Below are positions 46,097 to 58,582 of a stretch of 64,000 nt of DNA, one piece after another. The stretch is from Metellina segmentata (Eukaryota > Arthropoda > Arachnida > Araneae > Tetragnathidae). Position 1 is the first letter of the stretch. Every line of letters starts with the position of its first letter. The translations under genes and the position numbers were made by a program. The DNA is taken from positions 83,350,359-83,414,358 of the forward strand of contig OX375876.1 in the NCBI GenBank assembly GCA_947359465.1. Reading direction: 5' to 3'. The notes under the pieces were generated by a model. It had not been told where the DNA came from. It searched no databases and was given only the letters and a program-made list of their open reading frames with translations.

Positions 46097-49058
46097 CTAA
46101 AAAATAAAAGAATTACACACATTTATTATCACATTTACAAGGATATACAATTTTTAATCTACTATGGATAAGTTATAATGCGGCTTTGGCAAGAAGGCAC
46201 ATGGCTTTAGGCAAGTTTACTTTTTAAAAGGTAGTAAACTTGCCAAGACAGAGGGTTATTGCATGTGAAAACATGCATGGTGAGGCAATATTACTGGCTT
46301 TACCAATTCATATATATTTGTTTTGCTATCACTTCTAAATCAGTGCACCAAAAAATAAATTGAAAGCAGGAATCTGCACTAAAAATGCCAGTTATATGGA
46401 AGAGTATCTTAACATATCACTCAATTGGATGACTACTCATTGAAAACCATGTGCCTCAAATGTCAAGTTACCAGAGTCAGACTTCAAATGCAGTTGAATT
46501 ATTAGAACAAACTGATACAAATATTTCTAATCAATGAATAATTTTTTTGGGAATTGAACAATAACTTACATTTAATATAGATGATATCCATTTTATGGAA
46601 TTTTTCCTATGCTCAATAGCATTTCATTCATGCATAGGCTGACTATGGATCTACATAATACTACATAATCTTTGTCCTGTTCTTGTCTCAACAAAATATG
46701 GTCAGCCTATTTTTGCAAAATCTATATATATAATTCTCTTACGTGGCACGCAAAAAAGACGTTATTTGTAATCGCGTTTTGGCAACATTGTACGATTGTT
46801 TGTTTATCACAAAGCCTCGCGCTTCAATTGAATTTATAGCGTCATCGGATGAAATTTTATTCAAAGAAAATGAATTTTAGTCGAGCTGTTGCAGTTAATA
46901 ATAGGGTGGAGTGGTCGTTCACGGTAAGAAGGCGATTTGTCGTCAAATATGGTAACCTTCACCTTTTGCGGATTTTCTTCACATCTGCCGTTTTTGTTAT
47001 GGCAACCCTATTTGCTGTTGCGAAATTCGGCCGCCATCTTGATTTGGCGACAAACGTCTTACCGTGAACGACCACTCCACCAATAATAGAAATCAAAGAA
47101 AGCGGAGGATCTTTTCAGGGCGTTTTAAAAAAAGGTCCTTTTCAGGGCCAACAATTATAGTTCAACAAGACGCTTGCACTACAACTTTTGACGACAAAAT
47201 CAATGAAAATACGTGGGTGGCTCGAGTGCAGGAGTAAATGTATATACAAACAACATGTTGTGTATTCAATTTCCATACCAACGCTCACATTTCGAGTCAA
47301 AATTTGCTCAAAGTTTTCATTTGAATTCGGATTCCAGAGGTACTGTAAATATCTTTTCTGAAAAACATAAAAAAATTGTGATTTAAAAAATATTTTTTTT
47401 GGAGTATCATATTTTGTAAACAATTCCTTCTGCTAGGACACATGTCTTCATTGATGCGAGCGAAGCGAGCACATGTTCGCGCAGCGAACCAATGAGGATT
47501 GCGGAGTAATCCTCCGAGGGTTGGCGAGCGTTAGCGAAGCAGGGGGCAGGCCCCCTAGTGCTCTGAATTATTCAAATTTTCTTGTTTCTAAACAAACAAT
47601 TTAATGTCAAATTACGATATGTATGAAGAGCATTTAAAAGCCAAGGAACAATGAAAAGGCCAATGTTAGTTTATTGTTGAGACTACTAGTAATGTAAATG
47701 TTAAGTTACACATGTCAGATTTAACAGCTAGTAAATTTAGATAAATTATAATTGCTGCTATAGCTTTCTGCACCAAACAATCAACTCAGAGAAGGAATCA
47801 GTGCTGCTACATGTCATTAACTTAAATAACATTGCTATTCAAAAAGATATTGATGATTACAATTAATTACATATCTGAAAAGGAAAAATAATGATAAAGC
47901 AATGGCCAAATGTAATGGAGTTACAAGAATTGAAAGGAGGAAATATTAAAGTTAATATTCCTTGGAGACAGACTGATTTATATCTTAACGTAGAGATAAG
48001 TATGGTAATTTTGATAATGAGAAGGAAATGAGCACTCATTAAAATCTGGCTATGATTTGACTTATTTTGGGGGTGATTGAAGAGTGCCAGCACAAAAATT
48101 ATATATGGAGAATATTTGGCTAATTTTGGTTGGTTTTATATGTGCATTGGCAGTTCTGCTAAATCGTTTGTTTTTCAATTTGATGTTTCTCATAATAAAT
48201 TTTTGTCAATTTAAATCCATTCCAGTTTTTATGAGTCAATTTGAGTTTTTAAACTGTTTTTGGAAAATTATGACATTTAACTCTATTAGAAGTTCACAAC
48301 AGCAGCTTTCAGTTTTTATGGCAAAAATAACTTATTCACTAAGTACAGTTTTTGTTAAAATCATTGAATTAGTTTAGTTCAGTTCAGTTAGTTACAGTTC
48401 ATTGCATAAAATATTTCCAAACCTTTAAAATATATTTTTGTTTACTTTTCAGAAAACAGCATATGCTGGTTTTTAAAGTGCAATACATTATAACAGGTTG
48501 TCTATTCTATAGTACTCGTAAACAGAACAGCATCGAAATAAGTCAAAAGAATATTGTCTACTTAGGGTTCATTTACAAGGTAGAATTAATTATGCATGGA
48601 TAGTTATAGAACGGTAGTACGAAAATTAATCCTGTTGTGGAATAAAACCTCATTTGTTTCACTGAATAGAAATTATTGAAATATATAATAAGCAGCGAAG
48701 CTGTCCTTATAGTATCAACATTTGCAGAAAATTGAGTACAGTCGATTAATTTAAGTGGCATAAAACAATTTAAAATGGATCAGCACACTATGTATACACT
48801 AAGATGCAACAATACAAATAGAAAATCATGGTTACATTCCAATTATGTTTTTCCATCACATTTTAATAGATAATAAACAGCTGATGTGGACGGGAATATT
48901 TATTACATACGTACCCCTTCATTGACTTTATCGAAAATATAGTCAGAGCCGACATCCACGGCTCTTTCAAAGAAAAAAGCACCAACAATAATCGTTAATG
49001 CAAATGTCGATGTTCGTTTGAACACACCATGATACAATTTAGATACAAATCCAGCCAT
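46061..49058 (-). CDS. UQCR10: UQCR10, cytochrome bc1 complex subunit 9 (gene span, two coding exons)
   Basis: Coding exons 48915..49058 (48 codons) and 46061..46096 (11 codons plus stop) give a 59-residue protein; human is 63. The sequence begins MAGFVSKLYHGVFKRTSTFA, continues LTIIVGAFFFERAVDVGSDY and closes KLWKDIKHKYV, aligning with human UQCR10 along its length. It is a single-span inner mitochondrial membrane subunit of complex III, next to cytochrome c1 and the Rieske protein. The FALTIIVGAFFFERA helix is the membrane anchor. Splice sites are GGG|GTACGT and TTTTTTAG|AAA, phase 0. The 2.8-kb intron carries a Helitron. The C terminus is slightly shorter than in human (KYV instead of KYENK). 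Confidence 0.95.
46721..47558 (+). mobile_element. Non-autonomous Helitron in the UQCR10 intron
   Basis: Begins TCTATATATATAATTCTCTT after A and ends in hairpin GGGGGCAGGCCCCC followed by TAG and then T. These are the Helitron 5' TC, 3' hairpin plus CTAG, and A/T insertion marks. The 3' region GAGCGAAGCGAGCACATG is shared with the reversed copy at 18.55 kb. No Rep/helicase is encoded. A MITE sits inside. Confidence 0.85.
46905..47081. mobile_element. 177-bp MITE nested in the Helitron
   Basis: Ends GGTGGAGTGGTCGTTCACGG and its perfect inverse, extending in part to TAAGAAGGCGATTTGTCG. The 8-bp AATAATAG flanks both sides (46897..46904 and 47082..47089). The 8-bp duplication suggests hAT or a related superfamily, though the ends do not start with CAG. 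Confidence 0.85.
48915..49058 (-). CDS. UQCR10: UQCR10 exon 1, residues 1-48
   Basis: ATG at 49058; encodes the N terminus, the membrane helix and VGSDYIFDKVNEG. Donor GGG|GTACGT. Confidence 0.95.
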
Positions 49059-49956
49059 TTAAAAGGATTTAGAATTAAAACGTGTATTCTAAATTATGTT
49101 ATGGAAAAGTAAATAAGAAATTTACAATTCGAGAGAACGACCTTTCCTTACTCTAGGATTGTTTATTAGGCCAAGTTAAAGTGAAAGTTGTGGTAACAAA
49201 GTTGTACTGATAAACGCACAGAGAAGGTAATTGGTAATTTTTAGTTAACGTCGTACTAGAGCAACACAACGGGCTATTGACGACGGTCCGGGATCAGTAC
49301 CTTAATGGAAAGATTCGAGGACAACACCTCGTAATCTTGAACCACGGTCAGATGACGAAGCAACACCACACAGAGAAGGATTATAGGAAAGATAAACGTT
49401 TTTACGTCATTAGTCATATTAAGTTGTACAATGCATAATAATTTTGACTGTCGCATAAAAGTTTAAATAAACCAGGTATTACTAAAGAAGTAAGAGAGAA
49501 GTGAATTGTTTTATTTTTAATACATCCATAATATCTGTTAACAAACATTCTTCAAACAATTCAACCCAAAAATATTATCTCGCGGGAGCTTGTGTTTTAA
49601 AATTTAAACCAAAATTTAAAATATCGTTCACGAAAGTAAACAGTATTTCTGTTGTAAAAGAATCGCAAGGCACATTCAACTTTCAACTGAACAGTATTTT
49701 GTGAACATTCGAAAGAATTATAAACCATTTCAGAAATATTTGTTTTTGCTCGGAAAGTTATATCTGGATACCAGAAATTCAACTTTATCAGAATTTTCTT
49801 GTTGGAGGTATTCTTATATTTGTTTATTTATCAATTATTTTTTCGTCCCATTACTTGGACCAGTTTTAAACATGAGCATTGGATTCATTATTTTCTAGAA
49901 ACCAAAAACGTGTGTTTATAATACGCGGTAAAATAATGAAATGTTTTAATTTCTTA
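49059..49956. other. Flank upstream of UQCR10
   Basis: It would contain the UQCR10 promoter, but I see no distinct core element. A reversed SINE tail occupies about 49243..49365. Short frames at 49501..49898 have no recognisable product. Confidence 0.5.
49243..49365 (-). repeat. SINE tail fragment, reverse orientation
   Basis: TTAGTTAACGTCGTACTAGA, then GACGACGGTCCGGGATCAGT and GAGGACAACACCTCGTAATC, match the reversed SINE tail. It starts about 180 bases upstream of the UQCR10 start codon. Confidence 0.8.
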
Positions 49957-51656
49957 CAGGGTTCCCACGGTCCTTGAAAAGTCCTTGAATTTTTTCCCCT
50001 TAACTAGTGGCCCTTGAAAGACCTTGAAAATTACGGAACTTGGTAAAAAGTACTTGATTTTTTTTGACTTGTACATAATTGTGTAATTTTGTCTTGCGTT
50101 GGAACTTGTGTCCAAACTAGTTTCCTTCACGGCAGGTGCGCAATTTAAGCGTCATTCTGAGGTGTTATGTGCTTTGACACAACGTGATATATATATATGA
50201 ACAACCACAATTGGTGATATATACATGAACCATGTGATAGTTATGAACACACACAAGGTCATAAACCATGCTTCATTGACATGTCCCATTTTTTTTGCAT
50301 AAACTATGTAAACATGAAAGAGTTCCACCTCTTTGAACATTTTAAAAAGTTGTCTCGAAGTTTTATGAAGAAATACAAATAAAATATTAAGGTTTTTGAT
50401 GGGGGAGGGGGGGGGGTCACTGGTTTTCTTTCGCTTTCACATTGTCATTAAAAAATTTGTACAATTGACGTCGTACGTACAAGAATGGAAACTTAACAGA
50501 TTTGGATTACTGATTTATCCATTACTGAATTTTCGGAAAAAGAGGAAGATTCTTTAAGCACGCGCAGAATTTGGGCTTTGCTTAAAATTCGGACTACCTG
50601 AGGTATCAATCTGGTGTAAAATTTTCCGCAGATTTCAAATCTGTTAAAATGTCTACTCTATCATTAACGATCGTGAAGATAGAAAACCTCTAATACACTT
50701 TTTTTTGTGTTCGTAATGAATATCTTCGTAAAATGTGGCCGAATTCGTATTGCAAAAATATAAAAGTTACAGTTGAAAAATTATTTGTTTTCAGAAAAGC
50801 TCATTTAAGGTATCCATGTAAAATTTTCTACAGGTTTCAAATCCGTTGAAATTTTTACTATATTTAACGATTGTGAAGATAGAAACTTGGACTAGAGCAC
50901 AAAAAAGCCATAATGCAGTCAAAGCTTTGGATTTGTTTTGTTTCTCAAACAAAAACCACGACTGCCATCTGTTGTAGTGATAGATCGAACCTTGTGCAAG
51001 CTCCCATACTCTTCTTCGTGGCACCAAAGAATTCATCGTACAATATTTTATCGCTCGACCAAAATCGATATAAATACAAATACAAATACAAATATTGACG
51101 ACCAGCTACAGGCTCAAGCCCAACAAGGCTGGTCCTTTGTTTATGAATTCCCCAATTCCCACTGACTATCCAATTGTGTCTTAAATTCGTACACTCCCTT
51201 TGAATTAAATATATTTTCTGGCAACGCGTTCCAACTGTCTATTACCCTATTAAAGTAGTAGTTTTTCCTTAAATCCCGATTAAAATGTGTCTTATTCAAT
51301 TTATACCCATGGCCACTTGTTCTGTTATCCCTATTGAAATTGATATGTGTGCAAGTAGCCTAATAGTTAGCATTGAGATGCAAAACCCACTTTTCAAAAA
51401 AATTCACAGGTTCTGTGATAAAAGAAAATTTAAATTATAACAAAAATTGATGACAATCTTTCTTCTTTTTTTTACTGGCAGTAGTTTAAAAAATGAAGTT
51501 AAAAAATTGACGGTTTCTTTATATTTTTCTTTTTAATTGACAACCTTTCCACATGCTTTGTTTTAGGTCGCTATATAAAATTTTAGGTCCTTGAAAAAAT
51601 ATTTTAAGTCCTTAAAAGTTCTTGAGTATTTTTTTAACAAAGGTGTGGGAACCATG
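49957..51656 (-). mobile_element. GGTTCCCAC family, copy C
   Basis: Starts CAGGGTTCCCAC and ends GTGTGGGAACCATG, opposite orientation to copies A and B. The 5 bases outside are TCTTA and TTTTA (4 of 5 match). A wider similarity outside both ends (TTTTAATTT) makes the true duplication uncertain. The shared minus-strand frame is at 50791..51036. A short ACAAAT array lies near 51065. Confidence 0.8.
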
Positions 51657-52699
51657 TTTTAATTTTTACATGGGCTAGATACTCGGGCACGATTTTTGTC
51701 AACAGTATCTATTTACGACTGAAGTAAACGACAGGAATGTTTCAATTTATCAAACGAAGCACTTGCAGCTTGCACTTGGCCATTGTTTCATAAAACCCAA
51801 CCAACCACTTGGTAATAAGTGAAAAAAAGAACTATCTGATGGGTCACAATTGCCCTGAAATTTGTCGAATCATACCGAGAAATTTTGGTCTTGCATGATT
51901 ATTTTTTACCAAGTTTGCATTAGCTTGTATCTGGTGATTAAGATGTTCCAAATATTAGAAAAGATTATGTCAAGGCCATCTTCATGAGATATGACTTCTT
52001 GAATAATGAGTATATTTCTATGTACAATGTTTGCTGTCATTGAAAAGATGATCCTATTTTGAAAGTAACTTAGCTGCCTCAACTCATCTAAATGTTCATA
52101 AACTTTTGCAGAGTTTTACTCGAAGTCTGTTGTGTTAGTTTTGATGCCATTTTATTAAAAAATTATAGGTACTTCAGAAGAACCTGCTTGTAATTGCCTA
52201 TATCTTTGTAATCATTACATCAGGGTGGTAACAGAACCTAAAAATCAGGGAATTTGCAAAAAACTTTTAAATTCTGAAAAATTATGGAAAATTACCTAAT
52301 TTCACATAATATTAGAGAAATTTTAACTTAAATGGAAACTATTATAGTTTGTCCTATTTAGCTAGATACGCGATTATAAGTTTTTTTTAATATTGTATTT
52401 TCCGAAATTGTAATTAGAATAATTGTATTTGTAAAGATGCACGCACATCTAATTAATCTAGTCTGTTATTATTTGTAGTTGTCAGGATGGCAACGTTGTA
52501 ATTTCAACGTAATAAAATGGCGTTATTAAACAATTCTTGGAATATCAAATTTCTTGTTGTTATTAGGAGAAAGGAGAACGTGTAGTTCTTGCGAATCTTA
52601 TTATTTGGTAACCACCCGGATGTAATAAACCGTAAGTGGAAGTAAATTTATACTGTTAATGAAAATAAACTCTGTTGATGTATTAAGATTCATCTGAAA

Positions 52700-54850
52700 A
52701 TGAAAGCAGTAAAACGAACTCGGAAATCAGTAAGATCGTTGTTCACGAAAACGGTTAACTATATTTTAGAGGAGTTAGTAAAAGAAGTACGTGATAAAGC
52801 AGGCCTCGAAATAGATTTTTTTATACAGGTGCACAAGGTGCACCTAAGTTTATACAATTAGGTGCACAGATTATATTTTAAGTGTACATTAAAAAAAACG
52901 TGATGTAAGAACATTAATATAAAGTAAACTATTCATTAGTTGGGTATGTCTAGATAGGTTAGTAGTAGATAGTAAATAAAAATTTTTAAACAATTTTAAT
53001 TATTAGCGAAATTATTACTTGAAAATATTTAGTCACCATCTGACATTGGTCGACAAAAAACACATAAAAAGTACAGTATATTTTAAGAAGATAAAATCTG
53101 AATTTAAAGATAAATAATGAAAATATTTTTTTAAGTGGCCAAACAATTCTCATGAATTCTTACGGCTTTACACTTTATTGAAACACGAGGTGTTTACAGA
53201 AATGTGAGATGCCTATCGTTCGCGAGTGGTCAAGTAATCTAAATTCTCCCTTCTCCGGCTGTCGCGACAGTTGCTTCAACAGAGCTCACACAGTGGCACA
53301 AGTAAACCTTCCTCCAGTATAAACCCGTTACGGCCCAGTGATTTTGTTTTTGCTTAGTGTGTATTTGGGATTTTTAATTACGTTCCTTTAGAGCGAGAGA
53401 GGTCGACACTAATATTTTGTTCGCACATAAACATAACATAAAACACGTGCACCTGGCGGGAAAAAGTTAGGTGCACAATTTTATTTTCATGTGCACCCGG
53501 GTATTTCGAGCCCTGTGATAAAGAAATAATAAAAACCAAAACAGCTACTTTAGAGCGTTTATTTGCTGAAATGGATGTTCTTGACCATCAAATTTTGAAT
53601 GCGGATTTCGAAACAGATGAAGAATTTTATCTTGAATGGGCAAGTATCGAAGCGTATAAGGAAAAAATGGATTCAGTGCGTGTAAAAATAGAGATGGATT
53701 TAAATAGTAAAGTTTTACCATTAAGTACTGCTGAGTCCATCGCTTCATCTCCAACTTCAAGTAGACGTAAACTGAAATTGCCCAAGATTGAGCTTAAACA
53801 GTTCGGAGGAGAAGTAAAGGATTGGTTGACTTTTTGGAATCAATTTAAGTGTATGATTATGTTGAAATGGAAAATGAAGACAAGTTCCATTATTTGTATC
53901 AAGCAACTGTTCCTGGGAGTAGAGCTCGTGACATAGTTGACAACTTCCCATCTACGGCCAAAAATTATGGAAACATCATTGAGTGATTAAAAAAAATTTC
54001 GTCAGGGAAGAACTATTAATTGAGTTTTATGTTCGAGAAATGCTGGGTCTTGTAATCAGAAATGTTCAGGAGCAAAGGGGAAATGTAGTGTTGTAAAAAG
54101 GTAATGTAGTGTTGTACCATAAATTGGAGTCGTATTTACAAGCATTATAGTCCATTGGAATGACAACTGATAAATATGCGGCCATGTTGTTTCCACTTGT
54201 CGAATCATTCATTCCCGAAGATCTATTTCGAGTATGGTTGCAAAATTAATCAGCAGTTACCTCGCAAGAAAATTCTTACTGTGACAAATTAAAAATGTTG
54301 TTATTCTTGAGAAGTGAAGTAGAAGGCGAGCAAAGGATTTCACTTGCAAAAGCGGGATTTAAATTATTGGAAGGTGGAATACGTAGAGAGAAAAAAGGCC
54401 AAGTTGAAGTTTCGGTTCCCACAGCCAATGATCTTTTTTCGAGTGAAGCAAGGTTTGAAAAGCAAAAGGAAAAGATCGTTTGCATTTTCTGCGGAAAACA
54501 ACATGAAAGTAAAGATTGTTTTACTGCAAAAAAAATGCTGTCGAGTAAAAGACATGATCTCATAAAGGAAAAAAAAAGCATGTTTTATCTGTTTTAAGTT
54601 AGGACACCGAGCAAAACAGTGTAGGACAAAAGTTCAACGTTTAATTTGTTCAAAGAGACATTGGGCTATAGTATGTTCGGAGCTTGCAAATCAGAAAAGA
54701 GATGATTCGAAAGAATGTGATAAAGAAGGAAAACAAAATGTATCTTTATCCAATTATTGCAGAAGTATTTCTGCAAACTTTGTTGGTAAATATTGAAGTC
54801 AATGGCAGAAAACAATGAACAACATAAAGGAAGGAGCACATGTACTCCTT
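52700..54850 (+). mobile_element. BEL/Pao-like retrotransposon gag remnant
   Basis: The gag begins at ATG 52700, is interrupted by a MITE at 52800..53515 and resumes at 53524. It then reads LFAEMDVLDHQILNADFETD, a linker, KLPKIELKQFGGEVKDWLTF (the DUF1759-type region of BEL/Pao), and near 54480 the zinc-knuckle part CIFCGKQHESKDCF followed after a frameshift by KLGHRAKQC. Sequence ends at the start of the protease (LQTLLVNIEVNG) where a hAT element begins. Stops and shifts are present. Protease, RT and integrase are absent, and LTRs were not identified. Confidence 0.8.
52800..53515. mobile_element. hAT-type MITE inserted in the BEL/Pao gag
   Basis: 716 bp with ends CAGGCCTCGAAATA and TATTTCGAGCCCTG, flanked by perfect 8-bp TGATAAAG (52792..52799 and 53516..53523). 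Internal GTGCACC and AGGTGCAC motifs repeat near both ends, as in subterminal transposase-binding repeats. No transposase coding. Removing it leaves the gag frame open across the site. Confidence 0.9.
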
Positions 54851-54854
54851 AAGG

Positions 54855-57463
54855 TAGGGGTGCACAACCTTTCTGGGAGAAGGGCCACACGCACCGTTGA
54901 TTGAGACATGAGGGGCCGCAAATAAAGTTACAGCACAGACACAATGAAAGTGCTACTACCCAATTATGTACAGCTGTTATTACTCTTAAAATGTATAGTA
55001 AAAATAGTAATCACTTATTTTTTAAGATTAAACTTACAAATGTTTTCTCAAAAATTCTAGAAGCTTGTTCCAGAGCTATATGAATGATATTGTGAATAGT
55101 TTAAAAAAGAAGTTAACAAACATTTGTGCTAAGATCAAACATTTAAAATTACTTTTAAGAATGTGTCTCAAGAACGTTATATGTACTTCAGCAAATTATT
55201 TTAGGTTATAAATTTAATAACATTAATAGTACAATGAGCAATAAAGATGAGTTCCAATCAGAAATTTTAATGATATCAGTAAAAGTAGAAATAAAAATTA
55301 CAGCTTGCTAATGGGATGGCTGTTACTGAGTTTTACTTACTAATTTAGGTATGTTAGGTTCACTACTGCTGAAACTCTTAAGACTGATTCTAAATGTTTG
55401 TCAGTCAATTTGCTTCTTAACTTTTATTTATTAATGTTCATGACAGAAAAGGTTTGTTTGCAAATATATGTTCTTCCAAACATTGTAGCACACATACATG
55501 CATTTTCTTTTAAATTGGAATATTCTGTTGGCAAACTTTTAAAAAATCCAAGAACATTAAATCTTGAAATTTTGATTTATATGTGTCAGGTGTTTGCAAA
55601 TTAATCAGTTCCAATTGAAAAATTTCAGAAGCTTGATCAACGGGAATGGCAAATGAATCTCGAAAAAGTTTCAATGTAACATAATTTATTTAAAAAGATC
55701 TTGGAACCTTTTATTAAATTCATTTTGAAGAATTTTTATTTGTTCTGAAGAATCTAGTAGCTTACTGTGGGACACTTTTCTATTATTTTCTTTGGATACG
55801 GAAAGTTAAAAAAGTTCTGTTGATTTAATTGCTCTGAAAATAACTGGAGTTTCATTTTAAATGCAGACACAGCATTTGCAAGATGGGTTATCAATTGATC
55901 TTTTCCCATGAGTTTTTGTTTAAATCATTCAGATGTCCAGTGATATCTACTAGGACTGCTAAATATGATCTAAAGGACTCTTCCTGTTAAAACCTTGTTT
56001 GTTTTCCTTTTTCTGTGAGGAATCGACAAATCGGAAAACTTTCTTAGTGCTTCTCCACTGCTCTACCATCTCATTTCACAATAGTATACTAAATCATTGT
56101 GCAGAGAATTAGAACTTTCTAAGATGTCTTTGAATTGCCTGTGGTTTAAACCTTTAGACCAGATAAAATTTATAACATCAGTCACCAGTTTCATGAGTCG
56201 TTCAAATACCAATTCCTTTGCACAGAGTTGTTCTTGGTGTATGATGCAATGGTAATTAGTTAGCTCCATATCCCTGTCTCCCAAATGTTGTCGCAGCAAA
56301 CTTACCACTCCATTTCTAACTCCTATCATAGATGGGGCACCAACGGTGGTGATGCTTACCATCTTTTTGGGGTTAAGCTTTTGTGTAGCGCACATTTGTA
56401 AGATGGTTTTGCTAAAGATCAGCTCCAGTAGTGGTATTTTTCAAGGCACTCTTCACTGATCTTAAAATCTTCCGAGATTCCTCTTACAAAAAGAAGTAAC
56501 TGTGCAGTAGATTAAATGTCCGTAGATTCATCAACTGCCAATGAGAAGCACTTAAAATTCATAGCTGCATTTTGAAGTTGGTCTGATAGATCATCAGATA
56601 TATTTTCTATTCTTTGAACTGTCATACGATTCAAACTTATATTTTTTAGTTTGGTGGCAGCTGCTGGGCATACTTTCTCTGCAGCTATCATAATGCATTT
56701 TTTTGCAAAATCACCATCCGTAAACGGCTGGCCACTCTTAGTAATTAGAGATGCAATCTAAAAACTATAACTTCATCACAGCTGTCAAAACCACTTGCAG
56801 CCTTCACAAAATCATTTTTGTGGTGAGCAAAAGAACAGCAAAGTGCATCGATTTTGCGAAGACGATCTTCTCCTTCCAACTTAGAAAAAGCTGCGTGTTT
56901 GGTTTCATAGTGCCGCTTTAAGTTGTATTCTTTAAATACGCCAATTATGAAATTGCAAATAAGGCATGTACACTTATTGTTGTACTCTACAAAAAAGTAT
57001 TTTGTCGTCCACAAATCCGAAAACTTTCGATTTTCATCAGCAATGTTTCTTTTGTTCATCGCGGTAAATTCCCCAAAACAACGTGAAGAACGAAAAAACA
57101 CCAGTACTTCCAAGAAAAACAAACGGGTCTATGTCGCGTGATAAATACGGAGATGGAGTCAATTTGGATAGGCGTGGCTATGTTGCAAAGTGTGCATTCT
57201 CGAATCCACGAACACAGGGATGTTGTATCGTATCAGAAAATGCGCATCAGCGAGCACAGTGACGTTGCTTATCGGAAAATGCGCATGCTCCGTACAGTAA
57301 AGAGGAATGATGTTTTTGAAGGAGCAACATAATATGAAAGTAAAATGGGGTATTGTGGGAGGGTGACTTAAATCCTCTAGGGAAGTTTTTAGTCAAAATT
57401 AGTTTGCAGGCCGCAAATTGATGATTCGCGAGCTGCATGTGGGCTGCAGGTTGTGCACCTCTA
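54855..57463 (-). mobile_element. hAT transposon with BED-finger transposase, broken
   Basis: Ends TAGGGGTGCACAACC and, inward from the right, TAGAGGTGCACAACC, a typical hAT terminus. A minus-strand frame at 56745..57122 has a BED-type zinc finger (CTCLICNFIIG...LKRHYETKH). A second at 56063..56395 has KKMVSITTVGAPSMIGVRNG and NYHCIIHQEQLCAKEL, as in GTF2IRD2/SPIN-like hAT transposases. The rest is in pieces with stops. A clean 8-bp duplication was not found. Confidence 0.8.
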
Positions 57464-57470
57464 GTGTAGA

Positions 57471-57730
57471 TCCTAAATACCCAGTTGTGTCAAAGCTAGT
57501 GAAGGCTGCTCTGTCACCTTCTCATGGTAGTGCTGACATTGAATGTGGCTTATCAGCCTCAGGAAGAGCTTTGACAGGAGACAGAGTGTTAATGTCAGAA
57601 TGCACTCAATGCATTGATGATGGTCAAAAGTAGCTTGGCAAATTTTGACAATCAACCTTATTTGGTGCCGATCACATCAAAGCTAATGGATATGGAAAAG
57701 GTTGCATATAAAACCTATGCTTAAAAATTT
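57471..57730 (+). pseudogene. Fragment of a transposase-like C-terminal domain
   Basis: The + strand encodes YPVVSKLVKAALSPSHGSAD, then IECGLSASGRALTGDRVLMS, then a stop at 57631. The SHGSADIE..LSASGR pattern recalls the hAT C-terminal dimerisation motif (NAEVER.FS). It begins right after the BED-hAT element and is not part of it by strand. The source family is unknown. Confidence 0.5.
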
Positions 57731-58391
57731 TTTAAAAACAACCGAATTACACAATTTTTCCTCAGGTAATTGCTAAAATTCCATCTGTCAAACAACATCT
57801 AAACTTTACATGTGTGAAGTAGATAACACTACGGTTTTGTGATGCAGTGCCAAAAACGGGACGAACTTTTGCATCAACCCAATATATTAACTCTAAATCG
57901 CTAATTTGTAATTTTTGATTTAAGCAAATTTTAACTTTTTTTGTAGTAACTTTCTTGGATTAAGATACTCTGTAAGATGTTATCGTATTATGCTTTATTT
58001 CTTATTGTTGTTATATTAAGCTTAATTATTTATTATTATGCAAAGTATTATTATTATGCTCAATTCAAAATCTTAAAGCTTCAAAAAATGTTTCTAAAAG
58101 AAAACCTATTCTGCATTTCTCAAAATATTTTAGTGCAAAATTACGAGATTATAGATTTTCCTTTGAAATTCAATTTATGAACTTGAAAGTTTGCATTTAT
58201 GCAATTTTCATATCCATTTTGCAATTTTAATAAATTACTTAACAATTGTATTTATTTTTAATAAAATATTGACAATGAACTTTCTAACATATGCTTGAAC
58301 TTCATTTTTATGTGTTAAAATTTGAAAATAATAAAATAACTACTTTGCAATTTAATTTCAGCAGTTTAAGTGTTTATCCTTTTTCAAACAG
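57731..58391. other. Upstream flank of the TCHP-like gene
   Basis: AT-rich. A TTAATTTCAG and a TTTTTCAAACAG just before the ATG look like splice acceptors, so a 5' UTR exon may lie further left. I see no clear promoter element. Confidence 0.45.
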
Positions 58392-58582
58392 ATGGCGTTA
58401 TCCACATTTTGGGTGTCGCAAAATCGGAAAGATTTAGCTGAAAGGGCTATTGTTGCCAAAAGAGAAAGAGATGCTCTTCGTGCTCAAAAGTGTTTGGAAG
58501 TTGATTCTTATCATAGAGATTTAGCTCTGAAATCTTCCAAGTACAGAAGTTTAGAAGAGGGACAAGCTTTGAAAACGACAAG
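58392..58582 (+). CDS. TCHP: TCHP-like exon 1, residues 1-63
   Basis: Starts at ATG; donor AG|GTAAAT, phase 2. Encodes a charged helix with a Trp and SQNR near the start, as in trichoplein. Confidence 0.75.

Noticed and set aside
49501..49898. Two overlapping + strand frames of 65-67 codons
   Set aside because: AT-rich with no motif and no conserved start; probably chance.
49944..51673. A long (12-13 bp) target duplication for copy C
   Set aside because: TTTTAATTTCTTA and TTTTAATTTTTA flank the two ends, but copies A and B have clear 5-bp duplications, so the extra similarity in T-rich sequence is not taken as the true duplication.
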